A stretch of 64,000 nucleotides of DNA from Thermohalobaculum sp039033215 (GCA_039033215.1 JBCCDA010000003.1:31479-95478), one strand, 5' to 3'. Shown: positions 1 to 8,118, numbered from the stretch's first letter. Notes: a model not told the origin generated them from the letters alone. Translations and numbers: made by a program.

Positions 1-367
1 CCTGAGCCTTGGCCTCCTCGGCGGCCAGCTTCGCCAGTTCAGTCTCAGCCTGCGCAAGCGCCGCTTTCTGGACGCTGGCTTCGATACGAAAAAGAAGATC
101 TCCTGCGGCGACGCGTTGGCCGTTTCTGACGGCAACTTCGGTCACAGGACCGCTTGTCTGAGCAACGACCGAGATGGTGCGGAAAGGTAGAAGACCAGAG
201 TACGTCTTGGGGTGGAAGTAGAAGATCAGCAGGAACAGCAGGAACGCGAGCACGGCCCAGATAAACACAGCGGTACGCATGTTCCAGACGGTCATCGCCT
301 CGCCGCGTCGCTTGAGCTGGAAGTAGCGGATGATGACCGGAAAAGAGGTGAAGAGGAGCTCAAACAT
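1..367 (-). CDS. HlyD/EmrA-type efflux periplasmic adaptor, N-terminal part
   Basis: Reads leftwards out of the window, so only about 122 N-terminal residues are present. A hydrophobic span at about residues 31-50 is followed by a biotinyl-lipoyl-like stretch (TSGPVTEVAVRNGQRVAAGD) and then an Ala/Glu-rich coiled-coil start. That is the usual order in membrane fusion proteins, which link an inner-membrane exporter to the periplasm. The ATG at 367 overlaps the stop of the upstream membrane-protein gene within ATGTTTGA, so the two are translationally coupled. The exporter partner and the outer half of the adaptor lie outside the window, and the substrate cannot be judged. The family is well supported; the function is general only. 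Confidence 0.85.
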   Translation of the reverse strand, partial: MFELLFTSFPVIIRYFQLKRRGEAMTVWNMRTAVFIWAVLAFLLFLLIFYFHPKTYSGLLPFRTISVVAQTSGPVTEVAVRNGQRVAAGDLLFRIEASVQKAALAQAETELAKLAAEEAKAQ

Positions 368-785
368 TACGGTTCGCCTCCGGTGTACCTTGCGCTACTG
401 GAATGCTCTCTCCGTCTGGGTCGGGCTTACCGTGGGCATCCGAGTCGCCGTGGGCATCCTCGCCGCGCTCTCGTCCGAAGGCGTAGCGGGACCAATCCAT
501 CATCAACGCGATCAGGATCGCTGTCAGGGGCAGCAGAAGGCTGAAGTGCTCCAGCGGGAAGATCTCGTAGAGCAAGGCGATCGCAAGCAAGGTCGGGATG
601 GTCTTTGAAAGCGGTGTGCCTTTGGACCGATGTTCCGCCCAGCGATCAAACGCCGCGTAGAGCGTTACCACGCCGTAGAGCCCCAAAAACAACAGGGCCA
701 GCGCGAGCCAACCGAACGTATCGACCTCGCCCGGTGGGACGAACCATTGAGGTAGGGAATGTCCGTGTTCGCCTTCAGCCGCCAT
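360..785 (-). CDS. Small inner-membrane protein paired with HlyD-like adaptor
   Basis: 141 residues with hydrophobic segments at about 24-45, 64-76 and 79-97, and a charged Asp/Gly-rich tail. It is coupled by overlap to the HlyD-type gene downstream. Small two- or three-span membrane proteins commonly sit next to YibH/YiaV-type HlyD homologues (there the DUF3302 family), so this is probably an accessory subunit. I cannot confirm membership of that family from the sequence. The frame stays open to 1022, but the upstream part is Arg/Cys-rich and unlike protein, so the ATG at 785 was chosen. No function is assigned beyond a membrane partner. Confidence 0.6.
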   Translation of the reverse strand: MAAEGEHGHSLPQWFVPPGEVDTFGWLALALLFLGLYGVVTLYAAFDRWAEHRSKGTPLSKTIPTLLAIALLYEIFPLEHFSLLLPLTAILIALMMDWSRYAFGRERGEDAHGDSDAHGKPDPDGESIPVAQGTPEANRNV

Positions 786-1221
786 CAACTTGCCTTTCCG
801 ACCGGTCAGATCGCGGGTCAATACTTCTTTGCAGTTACGGCGTCTACGACCAACTTCTCGGCATCCAGCGGCTGTGAAATGCCGAGGGCGATGTGTGAGC
901 GTTCTGCCATACCGACCGGTTCCGAGACGACGGGATGGGGTGCGTCGGGCGCCGGGCGTCGGGCGTCGGGCGTCGGTCCGACAGGTGCAGCACGAACACC
1001 GGCCCGACAACCGCGAGATCACGGAGTTCCTTCACGTTGAAGGTTCGCAGCTCACTTGGTGCCGTTCGCGCAAACAGGATGGCGGGGTGCTAGCTTCGGT
1101 TTTTGCGACGTTTGGGTCTGATGATCGACCCTGTCCGACCCATGCCTGCGTGCTCTCGGCGCGACTTGCCATGGATGGCGAGTCCCGGGATAGTCGGACG
1201 ATAAAAGAACGGGAGGAAGTC
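786..1221. other. 436-bp intergenic region between divergent genes
   Basis: Separates the minus-strand efflux pair from the plus-strand ribbon-helix-helix gene and should hold both promoters. The only structure I see is the GGGCGTC tandem repeat near 943-976. Open frames crossing it are Arg/Pro-rich and look non-coding. No clear -35/-10 pair was picked. Confidence 0.5.
943..976. repeat. 7-bp GGGCGTC tandem repeat
   Basis: Three perfect copies of GGGCGTC at 954-960, 961-967 and 968-974, preceded by a degenerate copy. It lies in non-coding DNA upstream of the ribbon-helix-helix gene. A heptamer repeat of this kind is prone to slippage. Confidence 0.8.
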
Positions 1222-1518
1222 ATGTGTCAGATCTTTGCGGGGCAAGACCCTGCAACTTACTGCAGCCAAACACGATCTCTCCGCCTCAACGGGCAAAGCA
1301 CCTCCATTCGGCTGGAGAAGGCTTTCTGGGAGATGCTGGACAGCATTGCCGCCGCCGAGGGGTTCACGACACCGAGCTTCATCTCGAAGCTCCACAACGA
1401 GGTGCTTGGACTGCGAGGGGAAGCCCACAATTTCACGTCGTTGCTGCGCTGTGCCTGTCTGCAGCACCTCAGGCGCGAAGCCGGGCTGCTGGGACCTGCC
1501 CCGATCGCGGCGGAGTAG
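1222..1518 (+). CDS. Ribbon-helix-helix domain protein
   Basis: 98 residues starting at an ATG with a good Shine-Dalgarno sequence (GGGAGGAA at 1211-1218). The middle reads SIRLEKAFWEMLDSIAAAEG followed by TPSFISKLHNEV. That is the beta-strand then two helices of the RHH_4 ribbon-helix-helix family common in alphaproteobacteria. Such proteins bind DNA as dimers, but many members of this subfamily are uncharacterised. A C-terminal FTSLLRCACLQHL segment is typical of the family. No obvious operon partner exists; the VOC gene follows after 81 bp. Role as a DNA-binding regulator is inferred from the fold. Confidence 0.8.
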   Translation: MCQIFAGQDPATYCSQTRSLRLNGQSTSIRLEKAFWEMLDSIAAAEGFTTPSFISKLHNEVLGLRGEAHNFTSLLRCACLQHLRREAGLLGPAPIAAE

Positions 1519-1599
1519 AGCCGTAGTATAGGGATACCACCAAGGGGCCGAAGAACTCGCTCATACTCGTCTGAAAACTGATCAGATGAGGAGGATCGT

Positions 1600-1995
1600 G
1601 TGGCCAAGGCCATTCACATGATGATCCGGGTGCTGGACGAAGTGCGCTCGGTCAATTTCTACGATACGGCGTTTGGACTGAAGATTGCCGATCGGCTGGA
1701 CTTTGAGAACTTCACGCTCGTCTACCTCCGCAATCCCGAGAACGACTTCGAGGTAGAGCTGACCGTCAACAAGGGTCAGACCGGGGCCTACGACCTGGGC
1801 AACGGTTACGGCCATATCGCGTTCTGTGTCGACGACGTTGACGCCGAACACGCGCGGCTCTCGGACGCCGGGCTCTCTCCCCGCAAGCTGGTGGACTTTG
1901 CCCCAGACGGGACGGTGATTGCCCGGTTCTTCTTCATTCAGGACCCCGACGGCTACGAGATCGAGGTTCTGCAACGGCACGGCCGCTATCAGTAG
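1600..1995 (+). CDS. VOC family glyoxalase/dioxygenase-like protein
   Basis: 131 residues with a GTG start at 1600 preceded by GAGGAGG. It shows the vicinal-oxygen-chelate fold: a first beta-alpha-beta-beta-beta unit (MMIRVLDEVRSVNFY, a later EVELTVN) and a second (GHIAFCVDDVDAEHARL, ending DPDGYEIEVLQ). Candidate metal ligands are His6, the Glu of the first unit's last strand, His of GHIAF and Glu of YEIEV. This is the arrangement of lactoylglutathione lyase (GloA) of the short type. Nine bases separate it from a muconolactone-isomerase-like gene and both precede a GMC dehydrogenase pair. It may therefore act on a dicarbonyl or aromatic intermediate of that pathway instead of methylglyoxal. 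Confidence 0.8.
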   Translation: MAKAIHMMIRVLDEVRSVNFYDTAFGLKIADRLDFENFTLVYLRNPENDFEVELTVNKGQTGAYDLGNGYGHIAFCVDDVDAEHARLSDAGLSPRKLVDFAPDGTVIARFFFIQDPDGYEIEVLQRHGRYQ

Positions 1996-2004
1996 GAGAT
2001 ACGC

Positions 2005-2322
2005 ATGCTTTTCCACCTGGAATTCACAGTGAACTACAGCGCGTCGATGTCCCAGCAGGACCTGTTCCGGATCTGGATCGACGAAGCCAAGGCCGCGCTC
2101 GGCGCCAAGGATGCCGGAGTAGTCAAGGACCTCTGGAAGGCGGCGGGCATGCGCAAGGTGTTCGCCGTCGTCGAGGTCGACAGCGCGGATGTCCTCGACC
2201 AGATCAGCTTCGATCTGCCGATCATGAAAGAGATGGGCCAGCACGTGGACATAAAGGTCACGGCGATCCGCCGCTACGAGGACTTCGCGGCAGATGTGGG
2301 GGCGCGTTTCGAAGGCGGATGA
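2005..2322 (+). CDS. Muconolactone delta-isomerase-like protein
   Basis: 105 residues. The sequence begins MLFHLEFTVNYSASMSQQD, keeps KDLWKAAGMRKVFAVVEVDS in the middle, and ends with DLPIMKEMGQHVDIKVTAI. This matches the ferredoxin-like muconolactone isomerase family (strand, two helices, strand, with a conserved small-acid D-LP motif). The classical enzyme shifts a double bond in the beta-ketoadipate pathway. Here no other catechol-pathway genes are adjacent, so the true substrate is open. It is closely spaced after the VOC gene (9 bp) and before the Tat-exported subunit (70 bp, with a hairpin). Confidence 0.7.
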   Translation: MLFHLEFTVNYSASMSQQDLFRIWIDEAKAALGAKDAGVVKDLWKAAGMRKVFAVVEVDSADVLDQISFDLPIMKEMGQHVDIKVTAIRRYEDFAADVGARFEGG

Positions 2323-2339
2323 AACCCCAGCCATCGTGA

Positions 2340-2360
2340 CGCCCGGCGCAAGACCGGGCG
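2340..2360 (+). other. Intercistronic hairpin
   Basis: CGCCCGG and CCGGGCG (2340-2346 and 2354-2360) form a 7-bp stem with a 7-nt loop and no T tract. It lies between the isomerase and subunit-3 genes and may set relative expression within one transcript. Confidence 0.45.
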
Positions 2361-2392
2361 CACCAATACAAAACTAAGGGAGGAAACGACAC

Positions 2393-2917
2393 ATGAGAAA
2401 GCAAGCAAGCGCACGGTCCATGACCCGGCGCGACCTGCTGGCGTCAGGCACCATCTTCGGTACTGCGCTGGTGGTCGGCCAGGGTTTCGTGATGCACGCC
2501 AGCGAGGCCTGGGCGGCCGAGGTCACGCACCTTCAGCCCAAGACTTTCGCGTCGCTGGTGCAGATGGCGCGCGACATCTACCCCCATGACCACCTGGCGG
2601 ACAACTACTACGCGACCGCCGTCAAGGGCCACGATACCGAGGATACCGTGGCAATGATCGAGGAGGGTATCGCCTCGCTCGACGCCCTCGCGGTTGATGC
2701 CGGAAACCCCAGCTATGTCGAGACCGGTTGGGAAGCCGACCGCGTCGCGCTTCTTCGCCAGATCGAGGCGACCCCGTTCTTCCAGGCCGTCCGCGGCGGG
2801 CTGGTTGTGGGTCTCTACAACCAGCCGGATGTCTGGGACCACTTCGGATACGAGGGCGAGTCCTACTCCAAGGGCGGCTACATCGACCGCGGCTTCGACG
2901 ACATCAACTGGATCTGA
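2393..2917 (+). CDS. Gluconate 2-dehydrogenase subunit 3-like, Tat-exported
   Basis: 174 residues with a twin-arginine signal (SMTRRDLLASG near residues 9-19, hydrophobic stretch, then SEAWA/AE as a likely cleavage site). The mature part (FASLVQMARDIYPHD, later QIEATPFFQAVRGGLVVGLYN, then a Gly/Tyr-rich end) resembles the gamma subunit of membrane gluconate/fructose-type dehydrogenases. That subunit helps maturation and export of the flavoprotein by hitch-hiking. It sits 13 bp upstream of the GMC flavoprotein gene, exactly as in those complexes. RBS GGGAGGAAA precedes the ATG. No cytochrome c subunit is found next to it. Confidence 0.8.
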   Translation: MRKQASARSMTRRDLLASGTIFGTALVVGQGFVMHASEAWAAEVTHLQPKTFASLVQMARDIYPHDHLADNYYATAVKGHDTEDTVAMIEEGIASLDALAVDAGNPSYVETGWEADRVALLRQIEATPFFQAVRGGLVVGLYNQPDVWDHFGYEGESYSKGGYIDRGFDDINWI

Positions 2918-2930
2918 GGGGGACGGACAA

Positions 2931-4502
2931 ATGGCTGCACCATATGATCTGGACGACGACGGCGTTGTCGTCATCATCGGCACCGGCGCGGGCGGCGGCG
3001 TGCTCGCCAACGAGCTGGCGCAAAAGGGCATTGACGTTGTCTCGCTGGAAGCGGGCGCGCGTCACAACCCGGAAGACTTCATCAACGACGAGTGGTCGTC
3101 CTTCAGCCAGTTGGCCTGGCTGGATACCCGGACGACGTCGGGGTCCTGGCGCGTCGCCAAGGATTTCTCTGGTCTGCCTGCGTGGATCGTGAAGTCGGTG
3201 GGCGGGACGACCCAACACTGGGCCGGCGCCTCGTTGCGTTTCCAGGACCATGAGTTCCGCATCGCGACCGAGTATGGCGACGTGCCCGGCGCGAACCTTC
3301 TGGACTGGCCGATCGGGCTGGCGGACCTCGAGCCCTACTACGAGAAGGCCGAGAAGAAGTTGGGCGTCACTCAGACCCACGGGATGCCTGCGCTGCCGGG
3401 CAACAACAACTACAAGGTCTTCGAGGCCGGTGCGAAAGCGATAGGCTACAAGAACGTCCACACGGGGCGCATGGCCATCAACTCGAAGGACTCGGAAGGC
3501 CGTCCCGCTTGCCAGCAGACAGGGTTCTGCTTCCAGGGTTGCAAATGGGGCGCCAAGTGGTCCGCGGGCTATGTCGACATCCCCCAGGGCGAAGCGACCG
3601 GCAAGCTGGAGGTTCGCGAGCAATGCATGGCCTTGCAGGTGCAGCACGACGCGAACGGCAAGGTCACCGGGGTGCTATACGCCGACCCGGACGGCAACCA
3701 GCAGTTCCAGAAGGCAAGGGTCGTGTGCGTTGCAGGCAACTCGTTCGAAAGCCCGCGGCTGCTGCTGAACTCGGCCTCGTCGATGTTCCCTGACGGGATG
3801 GCGAACTCCTCGGGTCAGGTCGGCAAGAACTACATGCGGCACATGACGGGATCGGTGTACGCGGTGTTCGACAAGCCGGTTCGCATGTGGCGCGGAACCA
3901 CCATGGCGGGGATCATCACCGACGAGTCCCGTCACGATCCCTCGCGCGGGTTCGTGGGCGGCTACGAACTGGAAACCCTATCGATTGGCCTGCCCTTCAT
4001 GGCAGCGTTCCTCAATCCGGGAGCCTGGGGCCGGGAGTTCACGGCAGCTATGGATGGCTACGAGAACATGGCCGGCATGTGGATCGTCGGCGAGGACATG
4101 CCACAAGAGACGAACCGCGTCACGCTGCACCCCGACGTCAAAGATCAGCACGGGCTGCCGGTGCCAAACGTCCACTTCGACGACCACCCGAACGACATCG
4201 CCATGCGCAACCACGCCTACAAGCAGGGCATGGCACTGTACGATGCGGTCGGGGCGACGCAGACCTACCCGACGCCGCCCTATCCCTCGACGCATAACCT
4301 GGGCACCAATCGGATGTCCGAGCGCGCGAGCGACGGGGTCGTCAACAAGTGGGGCCAGACACACGACATTGCGAACCTGTTTGTGTCGGATGGCTCTCAG
4401 TTCACCACCGGTGCGGCGGAGAACCCGACGCTGACGATCGTGACACTCGCCATTCGTCAGGCGGACTACATCGCAGAGCAGATGTCCGGCGGGACGCTCT
4501 AG
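2931..4502 (+). CDS. GMC-family FAD-dependent oxidoreductase, large subunit
   Basis: 523 residues. An N-terminal ADP-binding motif (IIGTGAGGG, residues 15-23) starts the FAD fold. The GMC signatures follow in the middle (VGGTTQHWAGASLRF) and at the C-terminus (HNLGTNRM, then FVSDGSQFTTGAAENPTLT). The His and Asn of the last motifs are the usual catalytic pair oxidising an alcohol group. With the Tat-carried partner upstream it is expected to work in the periplasm, like gluconate 2-dehydrogenase or fructose dehydrogenase. The ATG at 2931 with GAGGGGGACGGAC upstream was preferred over in-frame starts inside the preceding gene. The sugar or alcohol oxidised is unknown; the VOC and isomerase genes upstream suggest a short catabolic route. 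Confidence 0.85.
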   Translation: MAAPYDLDDDGVVVIIGTGAGGGVLANELAQKGIDVVSLEAGARHNPEDFINDEWSSFSQLAWLDTRTTSGSWRVAKDFSGLPAWIVKSVGGTTQHWAGASLRFQDHEFRIATEYGDVPGANLLDWPIGLADLEPYYEKAEKKLGVTQTHGMPALPGNNNYKVFEAGAKAIGYKNVHTGRMAINSKDSEGRPACQQTGFCFQGCKWGAKWSAGYVDIPQGEATGKLEVREQCMALQVQHDANGKVTGVLYADPDGNQQFQKARVVCVAGNSFESPRLLLNSASSMFPDGMANSSGQVGKNYMRHMTGSVYAVFDKPVRMWRGTTMAGIITDESRHDPSRGFVGGYELETLSIGLPFMAAFLNPGAWGREFTAAMDGYENMAGMWIVGEDMPQETNRVTLHPDVKDQHGLPVPNVHFDDHPNDIAMRNHAYKQGMALYDAVGATQTYPTPPYPSTHNLGTNRMSERASDGVVNKWGQTHDIANLFVSDGSQFTTGAAENPTLTIVTLAIRQADYIAEQMSGGTL

Positions 4503-4508
4503 AAGAAC

Positions 4509-4540
4509 TTGGCCGGTTCGGCAGTTTCCGAGCCGGCCAA
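4509..4540 (+). terminator. Stem-loop after GMC oxidoreductase
   Basis: TTGGCCGGTTCGG (4509-4521) pairs fully with CCGAGCCGGCCAA (4528-4540) around a 6-nt loop, eight bases after the stop. The stem is strong, but no T run follows, so it may be a processing barrier and not a classical terminator. Confidence 0.6.
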
Positions 4541-5125
4541 ACTGACGCTCACGAGGACGTGGATGTTCCAAAAAGGTCGCGTTGTGCGAGTATTGACAGA
4601 ACGCTCATCGAGGCATCCCGGTCAGAATCCGAAGTCCTGACTTCCTTACACCGTGGCGTGGTCATGAGATCAGGGGCTGGGGCCTTTAGACCGGTACGTG
4701 GCGCAGATTTCTTGAAGATCCTTTTGTGCGGCTGCCGAGAACTTCCGATTGCTACTGCCAACCCTTGGCAAATTTGCCCTTGATAAAATGGTTAATTTCT
4801 CAGCTTGTTGGCGAACATATAAAATATTTATTCTTTGCAATTTGCGAATTTTCTCTATTATTATTTTTTTGTATTCTCTATTATATCTAATATATTATGA
4901 ACTCTCTCCCCAATCACACATGATTTTTGGTTTTTACTGAGTATTTCAATGGAGTAAATATCTTGCTCCGCGTTGTTGACAGCGCAGCGGGCTTGCTTTT
5001 ACTTATTGGCTTGGGTGCGGGTGGGCCCGTGGCGAAGCGTACGAAGTTACTCGCTTCGGGATTGTATGAGTTCCAGCCGCAACAGGGTCGCATCCCTCGA
5101 TGCCGCCCGATCCAGGAGCCTCTGA
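4541..5125. other. Non-coding region with AT-rich island upstream of RTX gene
   Basis: A gap of nearly 600 bp without a convincing gene. The centre (about 4745-4985) is extremely AT-rich, with runs such as TTATTTTTTTGTATT and many TATATT steps. The DNA on either side is typical GC-rich sequence. The contrast suggests a foreign segment or a regulatory region open to an AT-binding silencer. Several TATA-like -10 candidates occur, so a single promoter cannot be chosen. Short frames across it are low-complexity Phe/Ile/Tyr-rich and not believable as proteins. Confidence 0.7.
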
Positions 5126-7009
5126 ATGCCTCTTCCCGCCGACGCGCTCGTGCGCGACTTCGACCGTATTGTCTTCCACTTCGACGGCAACAACAACGAC
5201 CCAGACGACATCGCTGCCATCCCGGTAGCGGCACTCCTCGCCGATGCTGCAGGCATTGGCGACAAGACGACATTCTTCTATGGGAACAACTTGTCCGAAC
5301 CGAATGCAGGCGCTGGGCGACTTGCCGCTATGGACGCAAGTGGATCCTTCGCTCAGGGGCTCGGGATCGAGTCCAACGATTACCAGGACGGCATTGCCAA
5401 CACGACCGCCAAGTTGATCGCGCTGCTCGAGAGCGGCGATCGCGTCCTCATGATCGAAGGCGGCCCGATGGAGGCGGCCTATCGGGCGTTGGAGAGCATT
5501 GACCCCGATCTCCACGAGAACATCACCTTGCTGAGCCACTCGTCCTGGAACGAGAACCGCTCGGTCAAGACCCGCGACACGGACGGGGTCGATGACGGTG
5601 TTATCCAGGCGCGAACCTGGGCTGACCTGAAGGAAGATTTTCCGGACCTGACCTTCATCGACATCCGTGACCAGAACGACGGCAACAACAACAACAAGGG
5701 CTTCAACAACTCCGGCTGGACTTGGATGGACGATGTCTCAGATCCGGTGATCCAGGAGGCGCGCCTCGCGATGGAGGCCGCAGGCAACACCAAGAAGAAC
5801 GACCCCTCCGATGCGGGTATGCTGTTCTACGCGTTGACCGGCGAGGACGCGGGGACACCGGAGGATGCGCTGGCGTTCCTGGCTGAGAGCGGCCTTTATG
5901 ACCTGGGTCCGACGGACGGGCCCGGCGATGGCCCGGATCCCGACCCGACGCCGGTTGAGGCCGCGTTATGGCTCATCGACCCCGTCACGGATACCCGGAT
6001 CCGTCAGTTGACCGACGGCGACAGCATCGACCCTGCAACGCTCTCGGACGGCACCTTCTCGGTGGAAGCGGTACCGCCAGCAGGTCTCACCACAAACAGT
6101 GCTGTCTTCAGCCTCGACGGCCAGGTCGTGAGCACCGAAAACGTGCAGCCCTATGCGCTTTTTGGCGACCAGTCTGGCAACTTCGCTGGGGAAGATCTGC
6201 TGGACACGCTGGGTTCCGGGCCGGTCGTACTGAGTGTCACCTTCTACAGCGGTGCAAACGGCAGCGGGACGGCGAGCGTCTCGACAATCTCCGTTTCTGC
6301 CGCCCCGGAGACACCACCGCTCGCCGGCGATAATGATCTGTCCGGTGGGACCGGCGACGATCTGATACGGGGCGACACTGGCAACGACACGCTCAGCGGC
6401 AATGAGGGCAAAGATCGTCTCTTTGGCGATGAAGACGAAGACCAGATCTTCGGCGGGGCCGGCAATGACCGCATCTTCGGCGGTGACGACAACGACACGA
6501 TCGAGGGCGGTACAGGTGACGACGAACTCTTCGGCAACTTTGGTGCTGACCTGATCTACGGCGGCGACGATGACGACCTGATCGCGGGCAACGCGGGCGC
6601 GGATGTGCTCTTCGGCGGCGACGGCGAGGACACGATCAACGGAAACGAGTTCGCTGACGTTCTCTACGGGGGTGCCAATCAGGATACGCTGAACGGCGGC
6701 TCGGGCCTGGATGCGCTCTTTGGCGGAGGCGGGGCGGACGTCCTGAACGGCGGCGCAAGCTCCGACCAGCTCACCGGCGGTGGAGGCGGCGACACCTTCG
6801 AGTTCACCGTCACTGGCGGGATCGACCGGATCACCGACTGGCAGGACGGGGTCGATCAGGTCGACTTCACCGCGGACGGGCTCGACTTTGGCGACTTCGC
6901 GGTGTCCGAGTTCGGCGACGGCGCAGGCGCCAAGATCATCGGCGGCGGCTACATCGTCTTCTTCGAGGGCGTGCCCACGGCGGATATCGACGCCAGCGAC
7001 TTCCTCTGA
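5126..7009 (+). CDS. RTX calcium-binding protein with nucleoside-hydrolase-like N-terminus
   Basis: 627 residues. The N-terminal part (about 1-270) begins with VFHFDGNNNDPDDIAAI (residues 16-32), an Asp cluster like the calcium/ribose site of nucleoside hydrolases. It also has a counterpart of their GGP-TN stretch (MIEGGPMEAAYRALESIDP). Residues about 275-390 form a beta-sandwich-like linker (VFSLDGQVV, PYALFGD). From about 394 there are about a dozen GGxGxDxx nonapeptide RTX repeats (GGTGDDLIRGDTGNDTL and so on). The protein ends in an acidic tail typical of type I secretion (VPTADIDASDFL). There is no Sec signal, so export by an ABC/type I system is expected; none is encoded nearby. Enzyme activity is inferred from weak motif resemblance only. 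The start has CAGGAG upstream. Confidence 0.85.
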   Translation: MPLPADALVRDFDRIVFHFDGNNNDPDDIAAIPVAALLADAAGIGDKTTFFYGNNLSEPNAGAGRLAAMDASGSFAQGLGIESNDYQDGIANTTAKLIALLESGDRVLMIEGGPMEAAYRALESIDPDLHENITLLSHSSWNENRSVKTRDTDGVDDGVIQARTWADLKEDFPDLTFIDIRDQNDGNNNNKGFNNSGWTWMDDVSDPVIQEARLAMEAAGNTKKNDPSDAGMLFYALTGEDAGTPEDALAFLAESGLYDLGPTDGPGDGPDPDPTPVEAALWLIDPVTDTRIRQLTDGDSIDPATLSDGTFSVEAVPPAGLTTNSAVFSLDGQVVSTENVQPYALFGDQSGNFAGEDLLDTLGSGPVVLSVTFYSGANGSGTASVSTISVSAAPETPPLAGDNDLSGGTGDDLIRGDTGNDTLSGNEGKDRLFGDEDEDQIFGGAGNDRIFGGDDNDTIEGGTGDDELFGNFGADLIYGGDDDDLIAGNAGADVLFGGDGEDTINGNEFADVLYGGANQDTLNGGSGLDALFGGGGADVLNGGASSDQLTGGGGGDTFEFTVTGGIDRITDWQDGVDQVDFTADGLDFGDFAVSEFGDGAGAKIIGGGYIVFFEGVPTADIDASDFL

Positions 7010-7031
7010 CAACTCCCGTCAGACGACACCA

Positions 7032-7068
7032 GCGCGCCCTAGTCAATCGGGGCGCGCGTTCTCATTTT
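7032..7068 (+). terminator. Intrinsic terminator of RTX gene
   Basis: GCGCGCCC (7032-7039) pairs with GGGCGCGC (7050-7057). The stem is followed by GTTCTCATTTT, 23 bases after the stop codon. Confidence 0.8.
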
Positions 7069-7218
7069 CGGAACCTCTGCCTGACGGCGCAAGAGGTGCT
7101 GGTTGTACGAAAACGCACGTTCTAGACCGCTGCCGGCCAACGCCAGGTTAGTCCACGCAGACCTGTGCCCGGAGCCATCTCGGTGACGGCCGTGTAGAAA
7201 CCGCTCCCCAGATTGCGG

Positions 7219-7257
7219 TTTCACATCAATGTCACGTCCTTCGAAAACTACTGTCAC
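7219..7257 (+). promoter_or_regulatory. Pho-box-like direct repeat array upstream of phnC
   Basis: TTTCAC at 7219, TGTCAC at 7230 and TGTCAC at 7252 are all spaced by 11 or 22 bp, with a degenerate unit (TCGAAA) at 7241 filling the missing position. PhoB sites are tandem CTGTCA-like hexamers at 11-bp period, so this fits a PhoB-controlled promoter 43 bp before the phnC start. Phosphate-starvation control of phn genes is well known; here it is inferred. Confidence 0.6.
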
Positions 7258-7299
7258 ACAATCGCAATACCGGTCGGGTGAGGTTGTGGGAGACCGGTA

Positions 7300-8109
7300 G
7301 TGCTTAAAGCCATCGGCCTGAATAAGAAATTCGGCGCCTTGACAGCCGTCGATGATGCGAGTTTTTCGGTCGATCAGGCTCAGATGATCGGGATCATCGG
7401 GAGCTCTGGCGCCGGCAAGTCGACGCTCCTGCGCATGATCAACCGGCTCACGAACGCCACTGCCGGACAGATGCTCTACGATGGCAAAGACATCCTCGCG
7501 CTCCGGGGATCTGCCATGCGGTCGTGGCAGGCGAACTGCGCCATGATCTTCCAGCAGTTCAATCTGGTTCCCCGTCTCGATGTTGTCTCGAACGTGCTGC
7601 ATGGCACGCTGAACAGGCGATCGACGCTGGCGACGATGTTCTCGCTGTTTCCAACGGCAGACATCCACCGCGCGATGGAAATTCTGGAGCGTCTGGAAAT
7701 AGCCGACCATGCAGCGAAACGGGCAGAGGCGCTGTCCGGTGGGCAGCAACAGCGCGTGGCGATTGCCCGCGCGCTCATGCAGGATCCCGAGATCGTGCTG
7801 GCGGACGAGCCCATCGCTTCGCTCGACCCAAAGAACGCAGAGCGTGTGATGCAGACCCTGCGGCGTATCCATGAAGAAGACGGCCGACTGATCATCTGCA
7901 ACCTGCACACGCTCGACACCGCCCGACGCTACTGCGACCGGGTGATCGGTATGCGGATGGGGCAGATCGTCTTCGACGGCGCCCCGGCCAACCTGACAAC
8001 CGCCGTCGCGCGCGACATCTACGGCGCGGACGACAGCTTCGACGAAGCGGCGACCTCGACCTCGATCGAGACGCTTGATCGCCCCACCAAACTCCAGGCG
8101 ATTGCCTGA
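7300..8109 (+). CDS. phnC: Phosphonate ABC transporter, ATP-binding protein
   Basis: 269 residues with a GTG start at 7300. It carries Walker A GSSGAGKST, the signature LSGGQQQR, Walker B VLADEP and an H-loop (NLHTL). The first lines (GLNKKFGALTAVDDASFSV) are typical of PhnC, which energises import of phosphonates or phosphite. It heads a phnC-phnD-phnE-phnE set with Pho-box-like repeats upstream. No C-P lyase genes (phnG-phnM) are found in the window, so degradation must be encoded elsewhere, or the imported compound may be different. Confidence 0.9.
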   Translation: MLKAIGLNKKFGALTAVDDASFSVDQAQMIGIIGSSGAGKSTLLRMINRLTNATAGQMLYDGKDILALRGSAMRSWQANCAMIFQQFNLVPRLDVVSNVLHGTLNRRSTLATMFSLFPTADIHRAMEILERLEIADHAAKRAEALSGGQQQRVAIARALMQDPEIVLADEPIASLDPKNAERVMQTLRRIHEEDGRLIICNLHTLDTARRYCDRVIGMRMGQIVFDGAPANLTTAVARDIYGADDSFDEAATSTSIETLDRPTKLQAIA

Positions 8110-8118
8110 GTTCAACCC

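Noticed and set aside
2694..2930. 79-residue N-terminal extension of the GMC oxidoreductase
   Set aside because: It lies inside the upstream subunit gene in another frame and is Ser/Arg-rich; ATG 2931 has its own ribosome site and the FAD motif follows at once.
4927..5502. 191-codon frame spanning the edge of the AT-rich island into the RTX gene
   Set aside because: The product is Arg/His-rich and out of frame with the RTX gene, whose start at 5126 is well supported.
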